NCBI RefSeq assembly: GCF_020786625.1
Contig: NZ_JAJGRC010000004.1
Location: forward strand, 186,001-250,000
DNA: 64,000 nt
Source of the DNA: Salinicoccus sp. RF5
GTDB lineage: Bacteria; Bacillota; Bacilli; Staphylococcales; Salinicoccaceae
Direction: 5' to 3'
This document shows, piece after piece, positions 25,861-35,181 of the stretch. The notes below the pieces were generated by a model. The model was not told where the DNA came from, ran no database searches, and saw only the letters and a list, made by a program, of their open reading frames with translations. Numbering within the stretch: the stretch's first letter is position 1; each line of letters opens with the position of its first letter. The position numbers and the translations under genes are program-made.

Positions 25861-26702
25861 TGACTAAAAAAAGAAAAAATCTCTTAAAGCAGATTGTCAT
25901 GTATACCATATTGTTCATTATGACGGTGGCAATCTTCTATCCTCTCCTTTGGACTTTTGGAATTTCATTAAACCCGGGGAACAATTTGTACGGGGCGAAT
26001 ATGATTCCTGAAAACTGGTCATTCACCCATTATAAATGGTTGTTTACAGACCCGCAGAGCATGTATCTGACATGGTATAAGAACACCTTGATTGTAGCAG
26101 CAGCCTCCTCTTTCTTATCAGTGGTTTTCGTTACTTTGACTGCCTATGCCTTCTCACGATATCGGTTTGTCGGACGAAAATACGGTTTGTATGCCTTTCT
26201 TATCCTGCAGATGTTCCCGGTATTGATGGCCATGGTGGCAATCTATATCCTCCTCAATACAATAGGACTGCTGGATTCCCTCTGGGGACTGGTTCTTGTA
26301 TATGTAGGTGGCTCGATCCCGATGAATGCGTTCTTGGTTAAAGGTTATTTTGATACCATCCCAAGAGAGTTGGATGAATCTGCAAAAATGGATGGTGCAG
26401 GGCATTTTCGTATATTCTTTACAATAATGATTCCTTTGGCCAAACCGATTATTGCAGTAGTTGCATTGTTTAATTTCATGGCACCGTTCATGGACTTTAT
26501 CTTGCCGCGTATCGTTTTAAGAAGTCCAGAAAACTTCACCTTGGCATTAGGGCTTTACAATATGGTCAATGATCAATTTGCCAATACATTCACAAGATTT
26601 GCCGCAGGGTCGATCCTGATTGCAGTACCTATAGCAATCGTGTTCCTTTTCCTGCAGAGGTATTTGATTTCCGGCTTGATGTCCGGATCGACTAAAGGTT
26701 AG
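25857..26702 (+). CDS. Sugar ABC transporter permease (MalG type)
   Basis: A 281-aa six-helix permease of the CUT1 family, partner of the preceding MalF-like subunit. The EAA loop is ELDESAKMDGAGHFRIFFTI (160-180 region). The C terminus ends with LISGLMSGSTKG, as in MalG proteins, where the tail inserts into the binding protein-facing pore. Start ATGATG overlaps the stop of the upstream gene, suggesting coupled translation. The ATPase is encoded at the end of the operon. Confidence 0.9.
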   Translation: MMTKKRKNLLKQIVMYTILFIMTVAIFYPLLWTFGISLNPGNNLYGANMIPENWSFTHYKWLFTDPQSMYLTWYKNTLIVAAASSFLSVVFVTLTAYAFSRYRFVGRKYGLYAFLILQMFPVLMAMVAIYILLNTIGLLDSLWGLVLVYVGGSIPMNAFLVKGYFDTIPRELDESAKMDGAGHFRIFFTIMIPLAKPIIAVVALFNFMAPFMDFILPRIVLRSPENFTLALGLYNMVNDQFANTFTRFAAGSILIAVPIAIVFLFLQRYLISGLMSGSTKG

Positions 26703-26715
26703 ATAGGGTGATCTG

Positions 26716-27735
26716 ATGGTTACAATTAAAGATGTAGCAAAAGCTGCTGGCGTGTCCCCTTCAACGGTTTCAAGAGTTGTAAAGGATCATCCAGGAATCA
26801 GTTCAGATACCAAAAGAAAAATACGCAAAATAATGCAGGAGATGGGGTATACGCCCAATGTTGCTGCAAGAAATCTTGTTACAAACAAGTCGTATACTAT
26901 TGGTCTCATAGTAAAAAGTGCAGTACATGAAGCTGTATTGAATCCATTTTTTACAGAAGTTAATTTCGGAGTATCGGAAGCGTGCAGGAATGAAGGTTTT
27001 TCGACTCTCATGACTGCAGCCCAAGATGATGACAGCCTCTTTCTTGAAATAAAGGACCTCATCAATTCAAGAAGGGTTGATGGCTTTATTCTACTCTATT
27101 CAAAAGAAGATGACCCGGTGACAAATTATCTGACCAGTATAGGCTTCCCATTCGTTGTTATTGGAAAAGATATTTCTAATATTCAGGACGCAATCTATGT
27201 AGATAACGATAATGTGTATGCGGCACATCTAATTACCGATCATCTATTGGATTTGGGATATAGGAATATTACAATGATTACTGATAACGATGTATTTGCT
27301 GTGGCAAAAGACCGGATTAAAGGATTTACCCGTGCTCTTGAAAAAAGAGGGATTGAAGTGGAAGGCAGGGTTGTCAATTGCAGTAGCAATGAGGTTTCCA
27401 TAAGGAAGACCCTTGAGGAACTCTTGGAGAAGGAGTCGGTTGATGCGATACTCACATTGGATGGTGTAATCAATGCATTGGTGCTCTCCTGTCTATATTG
27501 TATGAAAGTAAGAATTCCGGAAGACGTTGCCACTGCAACCTTCAATGATTCCCCAATGACTGAATTGGCTGCGCCACCTCAAACTACAGTGGATATTCAT
27601 CCTCAGGAATTGGGCAGGGAGGCAGGGCGTGAGATTATAAACCTGGTCAGAAACCCTCAAAGGTTAAAGAGGAACATCACAGTACCTGTAAGCATTATAG
27701 AACGCAGATCAACACAGAAGGAGGAAGGCGGATGA
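26716..27735 (+). CDS. LacI-family transcriptional regulator
   Basis: A 339-aa repressor. The helix-turn-helix and hinge helix cover residues 1-60 ([20 protein letters not shown], then [11 protein letters not shown]). The remainder is a periplasmic-binding-protein-like sensor domain ([35 protein letters not shown]). It most likely represses this operon through the two GCAATCGTTTGCA sites upstream of 23283. The inducer would be the imported sugar or a catabolite. It lies within the operon, so it is probably autoregulated. Codon use looks more AT-rich than the catabolic genes that follow. Confidence 0.9.
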   Translation: MVTIKDVAKAAGVSPSTVSRVVKDHPGISSDTKRKIRKIMQEMGYTPNVAARNLVTNKSYTIGLIVKSAVHEAVLNPFFTEVNFGVSEACRNEGFSTLMTAAQDDDSLFLEIKDLINSRRVDGFILLYSKEDDPVTNYLTSIGFPFVVIGKDISNIQDAIYVDNDNVYAAHLITDHLLDLGYRNITMITDNDVFAVAKDRIKGFTRALEKRGIEVEGRVVNCSSNEVSIRKTLEELLEKESVDAILTLDGVINALVLSCLYCMKVRIPEDVATATFNDSPMTELAAPPQTTVDIHPQELGREAGREIINLVRNPQRLKRNITVPVSIIERRSTQKEEGG

Positions 27736-28445
27736 AAGTGACAGTCTGGAACGAATACAGGCATGAGAAGGAATCAGAAGTGGTGGGTGAAATATATCCT
27801 GAAGGCATCCACGGTCAAATTGCGAGTTTCCTTGAAGGGCATGAAGTGACGACGGCAACTCTGGATGAAGCGGAGCATGGCTTGAGTGATGAAGTGCTGG
27901 ATAATACAGATGTCCTGATATGGTGGGGGCACAAAGCCCACGATGAGGTCGCTGACGAAATTGCAGAAAAGGTGCGTCAGCGTGTCTGGGACGGCATGGG
28001 CCTGGTGATCCTGCATTCAGCGCACTTCTCCAAGCCGTTCAAACTGCTGATGGGCACATCCTGCGACCTCAAGTGGCGTGAAGCGAATGAAAAGGAACGC
28101 CTCTGGGTGGTCGATCCGACGCATCCGATTGTTGATGGTCTCGGTGAATACTTCGAGCTGCCTGAAGAGGAGATGTACGGCGAGCATTTCGACATTCCCG
28201 TGCCGGATGAGCTGATCATGCTCAGCTGGTTTGAAGGCGGCGAAGTGTTCAGGAGTGCATGTACATTCAAACGGGGCAACGGCAAGATATTCTACTTCCG
28301 TCCGGGTCATGAGACACATCCGACATACTATGATGAGAACGTCCAGAAGGTCATCAATAATGGTGTGAACTGGGCAGGGAGTGTCCATGGCAAGAAACAC
28401 TACTACGGAAATCACGAACCACTGGAAGAGATAAAGGAGAAATAA
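27732..28445 (+). CDS. ThuA-like (trehalose utilisation) domain protein
   Basis: A 237-aa protein of the ThuA family, which has a glutamine amidotransferase-like flavodoxin fold but lacks the amidotransferase nucleophile. Visible signatures are [38 protein letters not shown] and [13 protein letters not shown]. In rhizobia thuA works with the dehydrogenase ThuB in catabolism of trehalose and related disaccharides via 3-keto derivatives; the exact reaction of ThuA is not settled. It overlaps lacI by four bases and is followed by two dehydrogenase genes, the same arrangement of partners. Confidence 0.88.
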   Translation: MKVTVWNEYRHEKESEVVGEIYPEGIHGQIASFLEGHEVTTATLDEAEHGLSDEVLDNTDVLIWWGHKAHDEVADEIAEKVRQRVWDGMGLVILHSAHFSKPFKLLMGTSCDLKWREANEKERLWVVDPTHPIVDGLGEYFELPEEEMYGEHFDIPVPDELIMLSWFEGGEVFRSACTFKRGNGKIFYFRPGHETHPTYYDENVQKVINNGVNWAGSVHGKKHYYGNHEPLEEIKEK

Positions 28446-28447
28446 TC

Positions 28448-29473
28448 ATGATCAACGTTGGTATTATAGGATGCGGCAGCATCGGAGTGAAGCGGCACAT
28501 TGCCGAATATGAAGAGAATGAAAACGTGAACCTGGTCGCTTTCTGCGACCCGGTGATAGAACGGGCTGAAGCACAGCAGAAGATATATGGCGGCGAGGCC
28601 TACAAAAGCTATAAAGATCTGCTTATGGACAGCAATGTCGATGCAGTCAGTGTATGTACACCGAACTACCTGCATGCAGAAATATCGATAGCGGCACTGG
28701 AAGCTGGCAAGCATGTACTGTGCGAGAAGCCGATGGGTGTTGCGATGGATGAGATGGATCGCATGATTGAAGCGGAAAGGAAATCCGGCAAGCAGCTGAT
28801 GGTCGGTCATAACCAGCGTCTCATCAAAGAGCACCAGGTGGCACGTGATTACATCAATGAAGGCAGACTCGGAAAGATCTATTCCTTCCGTACAGCGTTC
28901 GGACATCCCGGCCCAGAAGGCTGGAGTGTCGACGGCAAGGACAGCTGGTTCTTCAAGAAGGAGGAAGCGGTAATGGGCGCAATGGGGGACCTTGGTGTGC
29001 ATAAGGCAGACCTCATGCGTTATCTCCTCGGGGAAGAGGTTCTGGATGTAGGCAGCTTCATTTCCAAGGAAGCGAAGGAATTTTCCGATGTGGATGACAA
29101 TGCGGTATGCATTCTGCGCACCGAATCGAATATCGTCGGCACATTGCAGGCGAGTTGGTCATTCTATGGGGAAGAGGACAACTCCACCGTCATCTATGGT
29201 GAAAAGGGTGTGCTCAGCCTGCTTGCAGATTCCGATCATTCCTTCATTTTCACAGGCAGAGACGGTGAAGTCGTCAAGGAGAACTACGGCGGCATCCAGA
29301 CGAATGATGAAGCGGGCCAGAAGAAGAAGTCGCTGGTCATGGATGCATTCATCAATGCCCTTGTGAATGAAGAGCGGGTACCGGTGACGGCAGAAGATGC
29401 GAAAAAATCCGTGGAAATCATACTGAATGCTTTAGAATCCGATCGCACGAAGAAGATCATTACTGGAGAATAG
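28448..29473 (+). CDS. Gfo/Idh/MocA-family sugar dehydrogenase 1
   Basis: A 341-aa NAD(P)-dependent oxidoreductase. The Rossmann motif is GIIGCGSIG (5-13), the catalytic-lysine motif is CEKPMG (Lys94), and Asp181 with His185 (GDLGVHKADL) complete the usual active site. Family members oxidise or reduce sugars and inositols at a ring carbon, and ThuB-type members form 3-keto sugars. It begins two bases after thuA. With the paralogous neighbour it could form a redox pair recycling the same NAD(H): one oxidising the glycoside, the other reducing the 3-keto product. Confidence 0.9.
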   Translation: MINVGIIGCGSIGVKRHIAEYEENENVNLVAFCDPVIERAEAQQKIYGGEAYKSYKDLLMDSNVDAVSVCTPNYLHAEISIAALEAGKHVLCEKPMGVAMDEMDRMIEAERKSGKQLMVGHNQRLIKEHQVARDYINEGRLGKIYSFRTAFGHPGPEGWSVDGKDSWFFKKEEAVMGAMGDLGVHKADLMRYLLGEEVLDVGSFISKEAKEFSDVDDNAVCILRTESNIVGTLQASWSFYGEEDNSTVIYGEKGVLSLLADSDHSFIFTGRDGEVVKENYGGIQTNDEAGQKKKSLVMDAFINALVNEERVPVTAEDAKKSVEIILNALESDRTKKIITGE

Positions 29474-29482
29474 GTGTTGCAG

Positions 29483-30514
29483 ATGGCTAAAATAAGACTG
29501 GGTTTCATTGGTGTTGGGGGAATAGCGACAGGACGGCACATTCCCACGTTCAGGACCTTCGATGATGTGGAGATTACAGCCATACAGGATGTCAATGTGG
29601 AGCGTGCAATGAAGGTGGCGAACGAGCTCAACATTCCGGAAGTATGTTCTACAATTGAGGACATGTACCCCCATGTCGATGCGGTGGTGGTTTCCACACC
29701 TAATAAATTCCACGCATCAATCAGCATCGATGCGATGAACAATGGGAAGCATGTGCTCTGTGAAAAGCCGATGGCCATGAGTACAGAAGAGTGCAATGCA
29801 ATGATTGAAGCGGAGGAGCGCAATGGCGTAAAGCTTCACATCGCCTATCATTACCGCTTCATGAAGGAGGCCATCGCTGCGAAGAAGATCATAGAACGTG
29901 GCACGATCGGCGATCCTCTCGTGGTCCGCGTGAAAGGGCTCAGGCGCAGGAAGGTCCCGGGGTGGGGCGTATTCACCAACCAGGAGCTTCAGGGGGGCGG
30001 CGCATTGATCGATTATGGCTGCCATCTACTCGACCTGGCAATGTATCTCATGGGAGACGTGAGACCTGTGGAAGTATCAAGTTCGACCTACAATCAGCTG
30101 AGTCGTACAAATACGGTCAACGAATGGGGCCACTTCAACCGGGATTCCTTTGAAGTGGAAGACCATGTCAGTGCATTCATACGGTTCAATAATGGGGCCT
30201 CGATGCTGTTTGAAACGAGCTGGGCCGCAAATATCCCGGAAGATGAAAACCACATCAGCATCTCAGGTGCCAAAGCGGGCCTTGATGTGTTCGATATGAA
30301 AGTGAACCAGGCTGATGAGGACTTGATGACGACGATGCGCATCGACTATATAAAAGTGGATGAGCCCTACAGCAGACTTCAGGCTGAAAACTTCATATCA
30401 GCAATCAAATACAACACCCCGCTGACTGTGAAATCAACAGAAGCGAAAGAGGTATCGAAGATCATCGAGGCAATATACTTAAGTTCGAAAGAACAGAGAA
30501 GCATCAGACTTTAG
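29483..30514 (+). CDS. Gfo/Idh/MocA-family sugar dehydrogenase 2
   Basis: A 343-aa paralogue of the preceding protein with Rossmann motif GFIGVGGIA (7-15), CEKPMA (Lys95) and Asp177/His181 (LIDYGCHLLDL). It is a distinct subgroup, with a basic KGLRRRKVPGWG loop and the GGGAL start of the active-site strand. An in-frame GTG lies at 29474, but the ATG at 29483 has AGGTG at better spacing. Predicted to oxidise or reduce a glycoside ring carbon in the same pathway. Confidence 0.9.
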   Translation: MAKIRLGFIGVGGIATGRHIPTFRTFDDVEITAIQDVNVERAMKVANELNIPEVCSTIEDMYPHVDAVVVSTPNKFHASISIDAMNNGKHVLCEKPMAMSTEECNAMIEAEERNGVKLHIAYHYRFMKEAIAAKKIIERGTIGDPLVVRVKGLRRRKVPGWGVFTNQELQGGGALIDYGCHLLDLAMYLMGDVRPVEVSSSTYNQLSRTNTVNEWGHFNRDSFEVEDHVSAFIRFNNGASMLFETSWAANIPEDENHISISGAKAGLDVFDMKVNQADEDLMTTMRIDYIKVDEPYSRLQAENFISAIKYNTPLTVKSTEAKEVSKIIEAIYLSSKEQRSIRL

Positions 30515-30525
30515 GAGGTAGACAG

Positions 30526-31494
30526 ATGAAACTGGGAGTATTCAATCCGCTATTCCAGAACATGAAACTGGAAGAAATGCTGGATTATATCAAAGCATCC
30601 GGGCTGGATGCAGTGGAGATCGGCACAGGCGGCTATCCTGGAGACAAGCACTGCAATGTCGATGAACTGCTTGAATCGAAAGATGCAAGAGAAGCATACC
30701 TGGAGAAGTTTACATCACGGGGACTCATCATCAGCGCCTTCAGCTGCCATGGAAACCCGATCTCTCCGGACGAAGCTTTCCGCCAGGAATCGGATGAAAT
30801 ATTGAGGAAGTCGATCAGGCTGGCAAACTTGATGGATGTTCCTGTAGTCAACACATTCAGCGGTACGCCTGCCGGGAATGAGACGGACACGGCAGTCAAC
30901 TGGCCGGTGACCCCCTGGCCGGAGGAATATTCGGAGATAAAGGAATGGCAATGGAAGAACAGACTGATTCCATATTGGCAGGACATCGCTGAACTCGCGA
31001 AAGAGAATGATGTGAAAATCGGGTTGGAACTTCATGGCGGATTTCTCGTCCACTCCCCGCATACGATGCTTGAACTGAGGAAGGCGACGAACGCATACAT
31101 CGGTGCCAACCTCGATCCAAGCCATATGTGGTGGCAGGGGATCGATCCCGTTGCAGCAATCAAGATTCTGGGACGTGAAGATGCGCTCCATCACTTCCAT
31201 GCAAAGGATACGTATATCGATCAGGATAACCTTAATATGCACGGCTATCTCGATATGAACCCCTATGGCAGCATCAGGGAACGGAGCTGGACGTTCAGAA
31301 GCGTTGGCCTGGGCCACAGTATGGATGAATGGGCGAACATGATGAGTGCGCTCAGAACCTACGACTATGATTATGTCGTGTCGATTGAACATGAAGATGG
31401 TCTGATGTCCATAGAAGAAGGCTTCCAGACCGCTGTAAGAAATCTGCAGGGTGTCATAATAAAAGAACAGCCGACTGACATGTGGTGGGCTTAA
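30526..31494 (+). CDS. Sugar phosphate isomerase/epimerase-like TIM barrel (AP endonuclease family 2 fold)
   Basis: A 322-aa metal-dependent TIM barrel. Candidate metal ligands are Glu168 (GLELHGG), Asp197/His200 (NLDPSHMWW), His225 (HFHAKD) and Glu288 (SIEHEDG). The fold is shared by xylose isomerases, IolE dehydratases, epimerases and the 3-oxo-glycoside lyases DgpC/CarC that act after a Gfo/Idh/MocA oxidase. In this operon, with no hydrolase, it is the best candidate for cleaving or epimerising the oxidised glycoside. AGGAGG precedes the ATG. Confidence 0.85.
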   Translation: MKLGVFNPLFQNMKLEEMLDYIKASGLDAVEIGTGGYPGDKHCNVDELLESKDAREAYLEKFTSRGLIISAFSCHGNPISPDEAFRQESDEILRKSIRLANLMDVPVVNTFSGTPAGNETDTAVNWPVTPWPEEYSEIKEWQWKNRLIPYWQDIAELAKENDVKIGLELHGGFLVHSPHTMLELRKATNAYIGANLDPSHMWWQGIDPVAAIKILGREDALHHFHAKDTYIDQDNLNMHGYLDMNPYGSIRERSWTFRSVGLGHSMDEWANMMSALRTYDYDYVVSIEHEDGLMSIEEGFQTAVRNLQGVIIKEQPTDMWWA

Positions 31495-31506
31495 AGGAGT
31501 GGTCTT

Positions 31507-32673
31507 ATGGCTGAGCTAAAGCTGAAGAATATAAAGAAGACATATGAAAAGGGGCCGACGGTCGTAGATGATTTCAATCTTGAAATACATGATGGGGAGT
31601 TCATCGTATTGGTTGGTCCTTCCGGGTGTGGGAAATCGACGACTTTACGGATGATCGCCGGGCTTGAAGAGATCACAGGCGGTGAACTGTACATCAACGA
31701 CAAGCTGGTGAATGATGTGGAGCCGAAGAACAGGGACATCGCAATGGTCTTCCAGAACTATGCCCTGTATCCGCATATGAGCGTGTACGATAACATGGCA
31801 TTCGGCCTCAAGCTGAGAAAGACGCCGAAAGCGGAAATCAAAGAGCGAGTTGAACATGCAGCTGAAATTCTCGGCCTGACGGACTACCTGGACCGCAAGC
31901 CGAAGGCACTCTCCGGTGGACAGAGGCAGCGTGTGGCACTGGGCCGGGCAATCGTCAGGGAGGCGAGCGTCTTCCTGATGGACGAACCGCTGTCCAACCT
32001 GGATGCGAAGCTGAGGGTGCAGATGCGGGCTGAAATCACCAAACTGCACAAGCGTCTGAAGACGACCACGGTATACGTGACACATGACCAGACTGAAGCA
32101 CTGACGATGGCCTCACGTATCGTAATACTCGATAAAGGAGATATCATGCAGGTCGGTTCGCCGAAGGAAGTGTATGATTTTCCTGAGAATGTGTTTGTTG
32201 CGCAGTTCATCGGCTCGCCAGCCATGAACGTATTTGATGCAGAGATCAGGAATGGAGATCTTGTAATTGGGGAGACGACAATCAAGATTCCTGAATTCAA
32301 GCGTCGCATGCTTTTGAATGAGGGATATGACAACAAGCCGATCAAGTTCGGCATCCGTCCGGAGGATGTCAGGGAGGAAGCGGTCTTCGTCGAATCGGAG
32401 CTTGCTTCCGCCTTCAATGCGGAAGTCAAAGTAAGTGAGCTTCTCGGTTCTGAAATCATGCTCTACTCAGACCTCGAAGGGCAGGAATTCATCTCGCGTG
32501 TCGACGCACGCAATGAGCTCGAACCGGGGGACATTGTGAAGTTTGCGTTCGACATGAACAAGGGGCATTTCTTCGATAATGACACACATAAACGCATCGT
32601 CACGAAAGAAGAGCGCAAGAAGGAGAAGGAAAGCCTGGAACAGCAGGATACATCCGGTGTCATCAAGGCATAG
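31507..32673 (+). CDS. Sugar ABC transporter ATP-binding protein (MsmK/UgpC type)
   Basis: A 388-aa ATPase for CUT1 sugar importers. Walker A is GPSGCGKST (37-45), the signature [15 protein letters not shown] (134-148), Walker [15 protein letters not shown], and a C-terminal TOBE/regulatory domain follows from about 240. Its placement at the end of the operon suggests it energises the two permeases encoded upstream; MsmK-type ATPases can serve several transporters. The C terminus is unusually charged ([15 protein letters not shown]). Confidence 0.92.
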   Translation: MAELKLKNIKKTYEKGPTVVDDFNLEIHDGEFIVLVGPSGCGKSTTLRMIAGLEEITGGELYINDKLVNDVEPKNRDIAMVFQNYALYPHMSVYDNMAFGLKLRKTPKAEIKERVEHAAEILGLTDYLDRKPKALSGGQRQRVALGRAIVREASVFLMDEPLSNLDAKLRVQMRAEITKLHKRLKTTTVYVTHDQTEALTMASRIVILDKGDIMQVGSPKEVYDFPENVFVAQFIGSPAMNVFDAEIRNGDLVIGETTIKIPEFKRRMLLNEGYDNKPIKFGIRPEDVREEAVFVESELASAFNAEVKVSELLGSEIMLYSDLEGQEFISRVDARNELEPGDIVKFAFDMNKGHFFDNDTHKRIVTKEERKKEKESLEQQDTSGVIKA

Positions 32674-32675
32674 AG

Positions 32676-32710
32676 ATACAGCCTGTCCATATGGACAGGC
32701 TGTATTTTTA
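32676..32710 (+). terminator. Terminator of the sugar operon
   Basis: ATACAGCCTGTCC and GGACAGGCTGTAT pair perfectly around ATAT, followed by TTTTTA. Confidence 0.93.
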
Positions 32711-32763
32711 ATGTCTGGGACGATTTAATGGTAATATGATATAGTTGGAAAGAGGTGAATTGC

Positions 32764-33450
32764 ATGGTTAAATTCGATCACATCATACATTATGTCAACA
32801 AGCTGGAACCGGTAGAGGAAGATGGCCTGCTGCCCATCCATTCGGGCGGAAAACATGAACATCTGGGTACTGCGAACCTGTTGTCCTATTTCGATCAGAG
32901 ATATGTGGAATATCTCGCCATCGACGACGAAGAAAGATTCAAACGCCATCTGGAAGAGTCGGAGGATTCGTTTGCCGGCACGATTGACCGCATGGAGTAC
33001 GAAGAAGGCTTCCTACGCTATGCACTTGCCACAGAAGAAATACACCAGCTTGCCGACCGATACCGGGCGAAAGGGTTCAGAACTGTAGGCCCGGTGGATA
33101 TGGAGCGGACGACGAATGGCGAAACGATACGCTGGAAGCTGCTCTACGTTTTGGATGATGAAGAGGTGCTGCCCTTCTTCATACAATGGGAGGAAGAGGA
33201 ATCGGCGCGTCTGGAGAGGATCAGAAACTTGAGGGGGACGTTCATTTCCCCGGAAATGAATATTCATCATGAAGTGAGGAATGTGAAGGTGTGGGACGCT
33301 TTCTTTGATGTAATCGGTGTTTGGAAAGGTGAAGTCGATGCACATACGACGCTCACCATCTCAGAAAATAAAGACCCGTCGATCACCCTGGAATTGGGGA
33401 TGGACGGGGAACCGGCGATTTATAGAGGAGCAGTCTACAAATTTATATAG
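32764..33450 (+). CDS. VOC/glyoxalase-like domain protein
   Basis: A 228-aa protein resembling the glyoxalase-like group that is widespread in Bacillota. The start FDHIIHYVNKLE and the middle RWKLLYVLDDEEVLPFFIQWEE are typical of this VOC-type fold. The enzymatic function is unknown. ATG at 32764 follows AGAGGTG. Its last 16 bases overlap the end of the convergent small membrane protein gene. Confidence 0.75.
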   Translation: MVKFDHIIHYVNKLEPVEEDGLLPIHSGGKHEHLGTANLLSYFDQRYVEYLAIDDEERFKRHLEESEDSFAGTIDRMEYEEGFLRYALATEEIHQLADRYRAKGFRTVGPVDMERTTNGETIRWKLLYVLDDEEVLPFFIQWEEEESARLERIRNLRGTFISPEMNIHHEVRNVKVWDAFFDVIGVWKGEVDAHTTLTISENKDPSITLELGMDGEPAIYRGAVYKFI

Positions 33451-33680
33451 ATGATGAGTCCAAGGTGCAGAAGTGCAGAAAGTGCTGTGATGATGCTGAT
33501 CAGGACGATTGACTTTGTGCCTTTCACAAGGATATACGCAATGCTCAGCATGATGGTGACTACACTGAGGATGATTCTAAGGCTCATCAGTGCGATGAGG
33601 TCCCCGCTATCGTATTGGCTCAATTGAACCATGCTGATGACGTTGATGATCAGAAGAATGATTAGAATAGCTTGTCTCAT
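33435..33680 (-). CDS. Small membrane protein, unknown function
   Basis: An 81-residue protein with three hydrophobic helices (about 1-20, 34-53 and 57-79). ATG at 33680 has AAAGGTGG upstream; the longer reading starts inside that site. It converges with the VOC gene and overlaps it. No motif identifies a function. Two similar-sized membrane proteins occur at 36.0-36.6 kb, but I see no clear sequence similarity. Confidence 0.6.
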   Translation of the reverse strand: MRQAILIILLIINVISMVQLSQYDSGDLIALMSLRIILSVVTIMLSIAYILVKGTKSIVLISIITALSALLHLGLIIYINL

Positions 33681-33736
33681 GATAGGACCACCTTTCATGG
33701 AATATTATATCAGATTTTAATTGAATGGAGACCGTT

Positions 33737-35005
33737 ATGCTTAAATTGTTGAACCTGACTGAAGACGAACATGATCAGTTTATTGAAGGGCACCCCCATG
33801 GAGACCTGCTGCAGTTGACGGACTGGGCGCGCTCCAAGCAACTGACCGGATGGTACTCCAGACGGTTTGCCGTAGGAAACGATGCGGGTGAAACACTTGG
33901 TGCTGCCCTTCTGCTGTTCAAAAAGGTACCGAAACTGAACCATACACTATGCTATATATCGAGGGGCTTTGTCTGTGACTACCATGACCCGGTCCTGGTG
34001 GAATTCATGCTGAAAGAGGCGTTGAAGATAGCCCGGGACGAAAAGGCCTATGCCATAAAGATAGACCCGGATCTCCCGCTCGAAACCCATAGGGAGACGA
34101 TAGGATTCCTTGAATCGATCGGTTTCAGGCACCGTGGCCTGAAAGATGGCATGAGCAAGGATAATATACAGCCGAGGCAGACCATGGTGGCCCCGATCGA
34201 TAAGGATGACAAGGAACTGCTGCAGAGCTTTGAGCGGAACAACCGTACAAAAGTACGCAATGCCATCCGCCGGGGGACCAAAGTCTATAGGGCGGAGCGT
34301 GGGGATCTCCCGACCTTCGTCAGGCTCATGAAGGAGACCGGACAGCGGGATGGGTTCCTCACCCGTGATATCACCTATTTCGAATCCCTCTATGATAATC
34401 TCCACGAAAATGGGCACATGGAATTGTTCCTGGTGAAACTGATGCCTGCTGAAGTCGAGGCTTCCCTGGAGGCGGACCTGGATAAGGTCGGGAAGGATCT
34501 GGAAAAAGCCATGAAGAAGAAGGATGGCAGCAAGAAGGAGAACCAGATCAAGGATCTCAACAACCGGATGGAAAAACTTCAGAAACAGCAGCAGGAGATT
34601 GAAGAAATCAAGAAAGAGTATCCTGAAGGCGTCATCCTTTCCGGCGCGCTGCTTGCCCAGTCTGGACATAAGGCATACTATCTCTATGGGGCATCTTCCG
34701 ACCAGTACCGTGAATACTTGCCGAACCATCATATGCAGTATGAAATGATGAGATATGCACGGGATAATGCTGCCAAGACATATGACTTTGGCGGTGTCAG
34801 CGTTTCTCCAGCTGAGGATTCCCCACATTTCGGCCTGTGGCAGTTCAAGAAGGTATGGGGGACGGAAGTGAGTGAGAAAATAGGAGAGTTCGACTATGTT
34901 CTCCACCGCCCGCTGTACACCCTTGCCGAAGTCGGCGTGCCGATGTTCCAAAAGGGCAAAGTAAAATTGAATCAGACCCTCAAAGCACTGAAAGAGCGCC
35001 GTTGA
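33737..35005 (+). CDS. FemABX-family aminoacyltransferase
   Basis: A 422-aa cytosolic enzyme of the family that adds amino acids from aminoacyl-tRNA to the cell wall precursor lipid II. Two GNAT-like domains are visible; between them residues about 240-300 form a long charged coiled-coil arm (DLDKVGKDLEKAMKKKDGSK and on), as in FemA. The C-terminal part carries AYYLYGASSDQYREYLPNHH and YDFGGVSVSP, Fem hallmarks. Which member (FmhB/FemX, FemA, FemB or FmhA/C) cannot be told; it stands alone, unlike the tandem femAB. ATG at 33737 is chosen because GGAG precedes it. Confidence 0.9.
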   Translation: MLKLLNLTEDEHDQFIEGHPHGDLLQLTDWARSKQLTGWYSRRFAVGNDAGETLGAALLLFKKVPKLNHTLCYISRGFVCDYHDPVLVEFMLKEALKIARDEKAYAIKIDPDLPLETHRETIGFLESIGFRHRGLKDGMSKDNIQPRQTMVAPIDKDDKELLQSFERNNRTKVRNAIRRGTKVYRAERGDLPTFVRLMKETGQRDGFLTRDITYFESLYDNLHENGHMELFLVKLMPAEVEASLEADLDKVGKDLEKAMKKKDGSKKENQIKDLNNRMEKLQKQQQEIEEIKKEYPEGVILSGALLAQSGHKAYYLYGASSDQYREYLPNHHMQYEMMRYARDNAAKTYDFGGVSVSPAEDSPHFGLWQFKKVWGTEVSEKIGEFDYVLHRPLYTLAEVGVPMFQKGKVKLNQTLKALKERR

Positions 35006-35026
35006 AATACACGGCGCTCTTTCTTA
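34991..35026 (+). terminator. Terminator overlapping the end of the FemABX gene
   Basis: AAAGAGCGCCG and CGGCGCTCTTT pair perfectly, then CTT. The stop codon lies in the loop. Confidence 0.85.
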
Positions 35027-35113
35027 TAGAAATTTCTTATATGGAGTCCATGAATTCCCTATATGAGATCCTCTTGTTAAAGAGTTACTGTCATGATAGA
35101 CTTATATCCATTA

Positions 35114-35143
35114 ATCCATAGTAAAAAACTATGTTTTATGGAT
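35114..35143. repeat. Inverted repeat upstream of the orphan amino-acid binding protein
   Basis: ATCCATA and TATGGAT flank a nested ATAG-CTAT pair. It lies about 40 bases before the start codon, so it could be an operator or a leader hairpin. Confidence 0.4.
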
Positions 35144-35181
35144 CTGTGCTTATATGACAACTTACATACAGGGGGATTCTT

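Noticed and set aside
33947-34951. A 334-codon minus-strand frame inside the FemABX gene
   Set aside because: Lies wholly within a well-supported gene, with no ribosome binding site or family motif.
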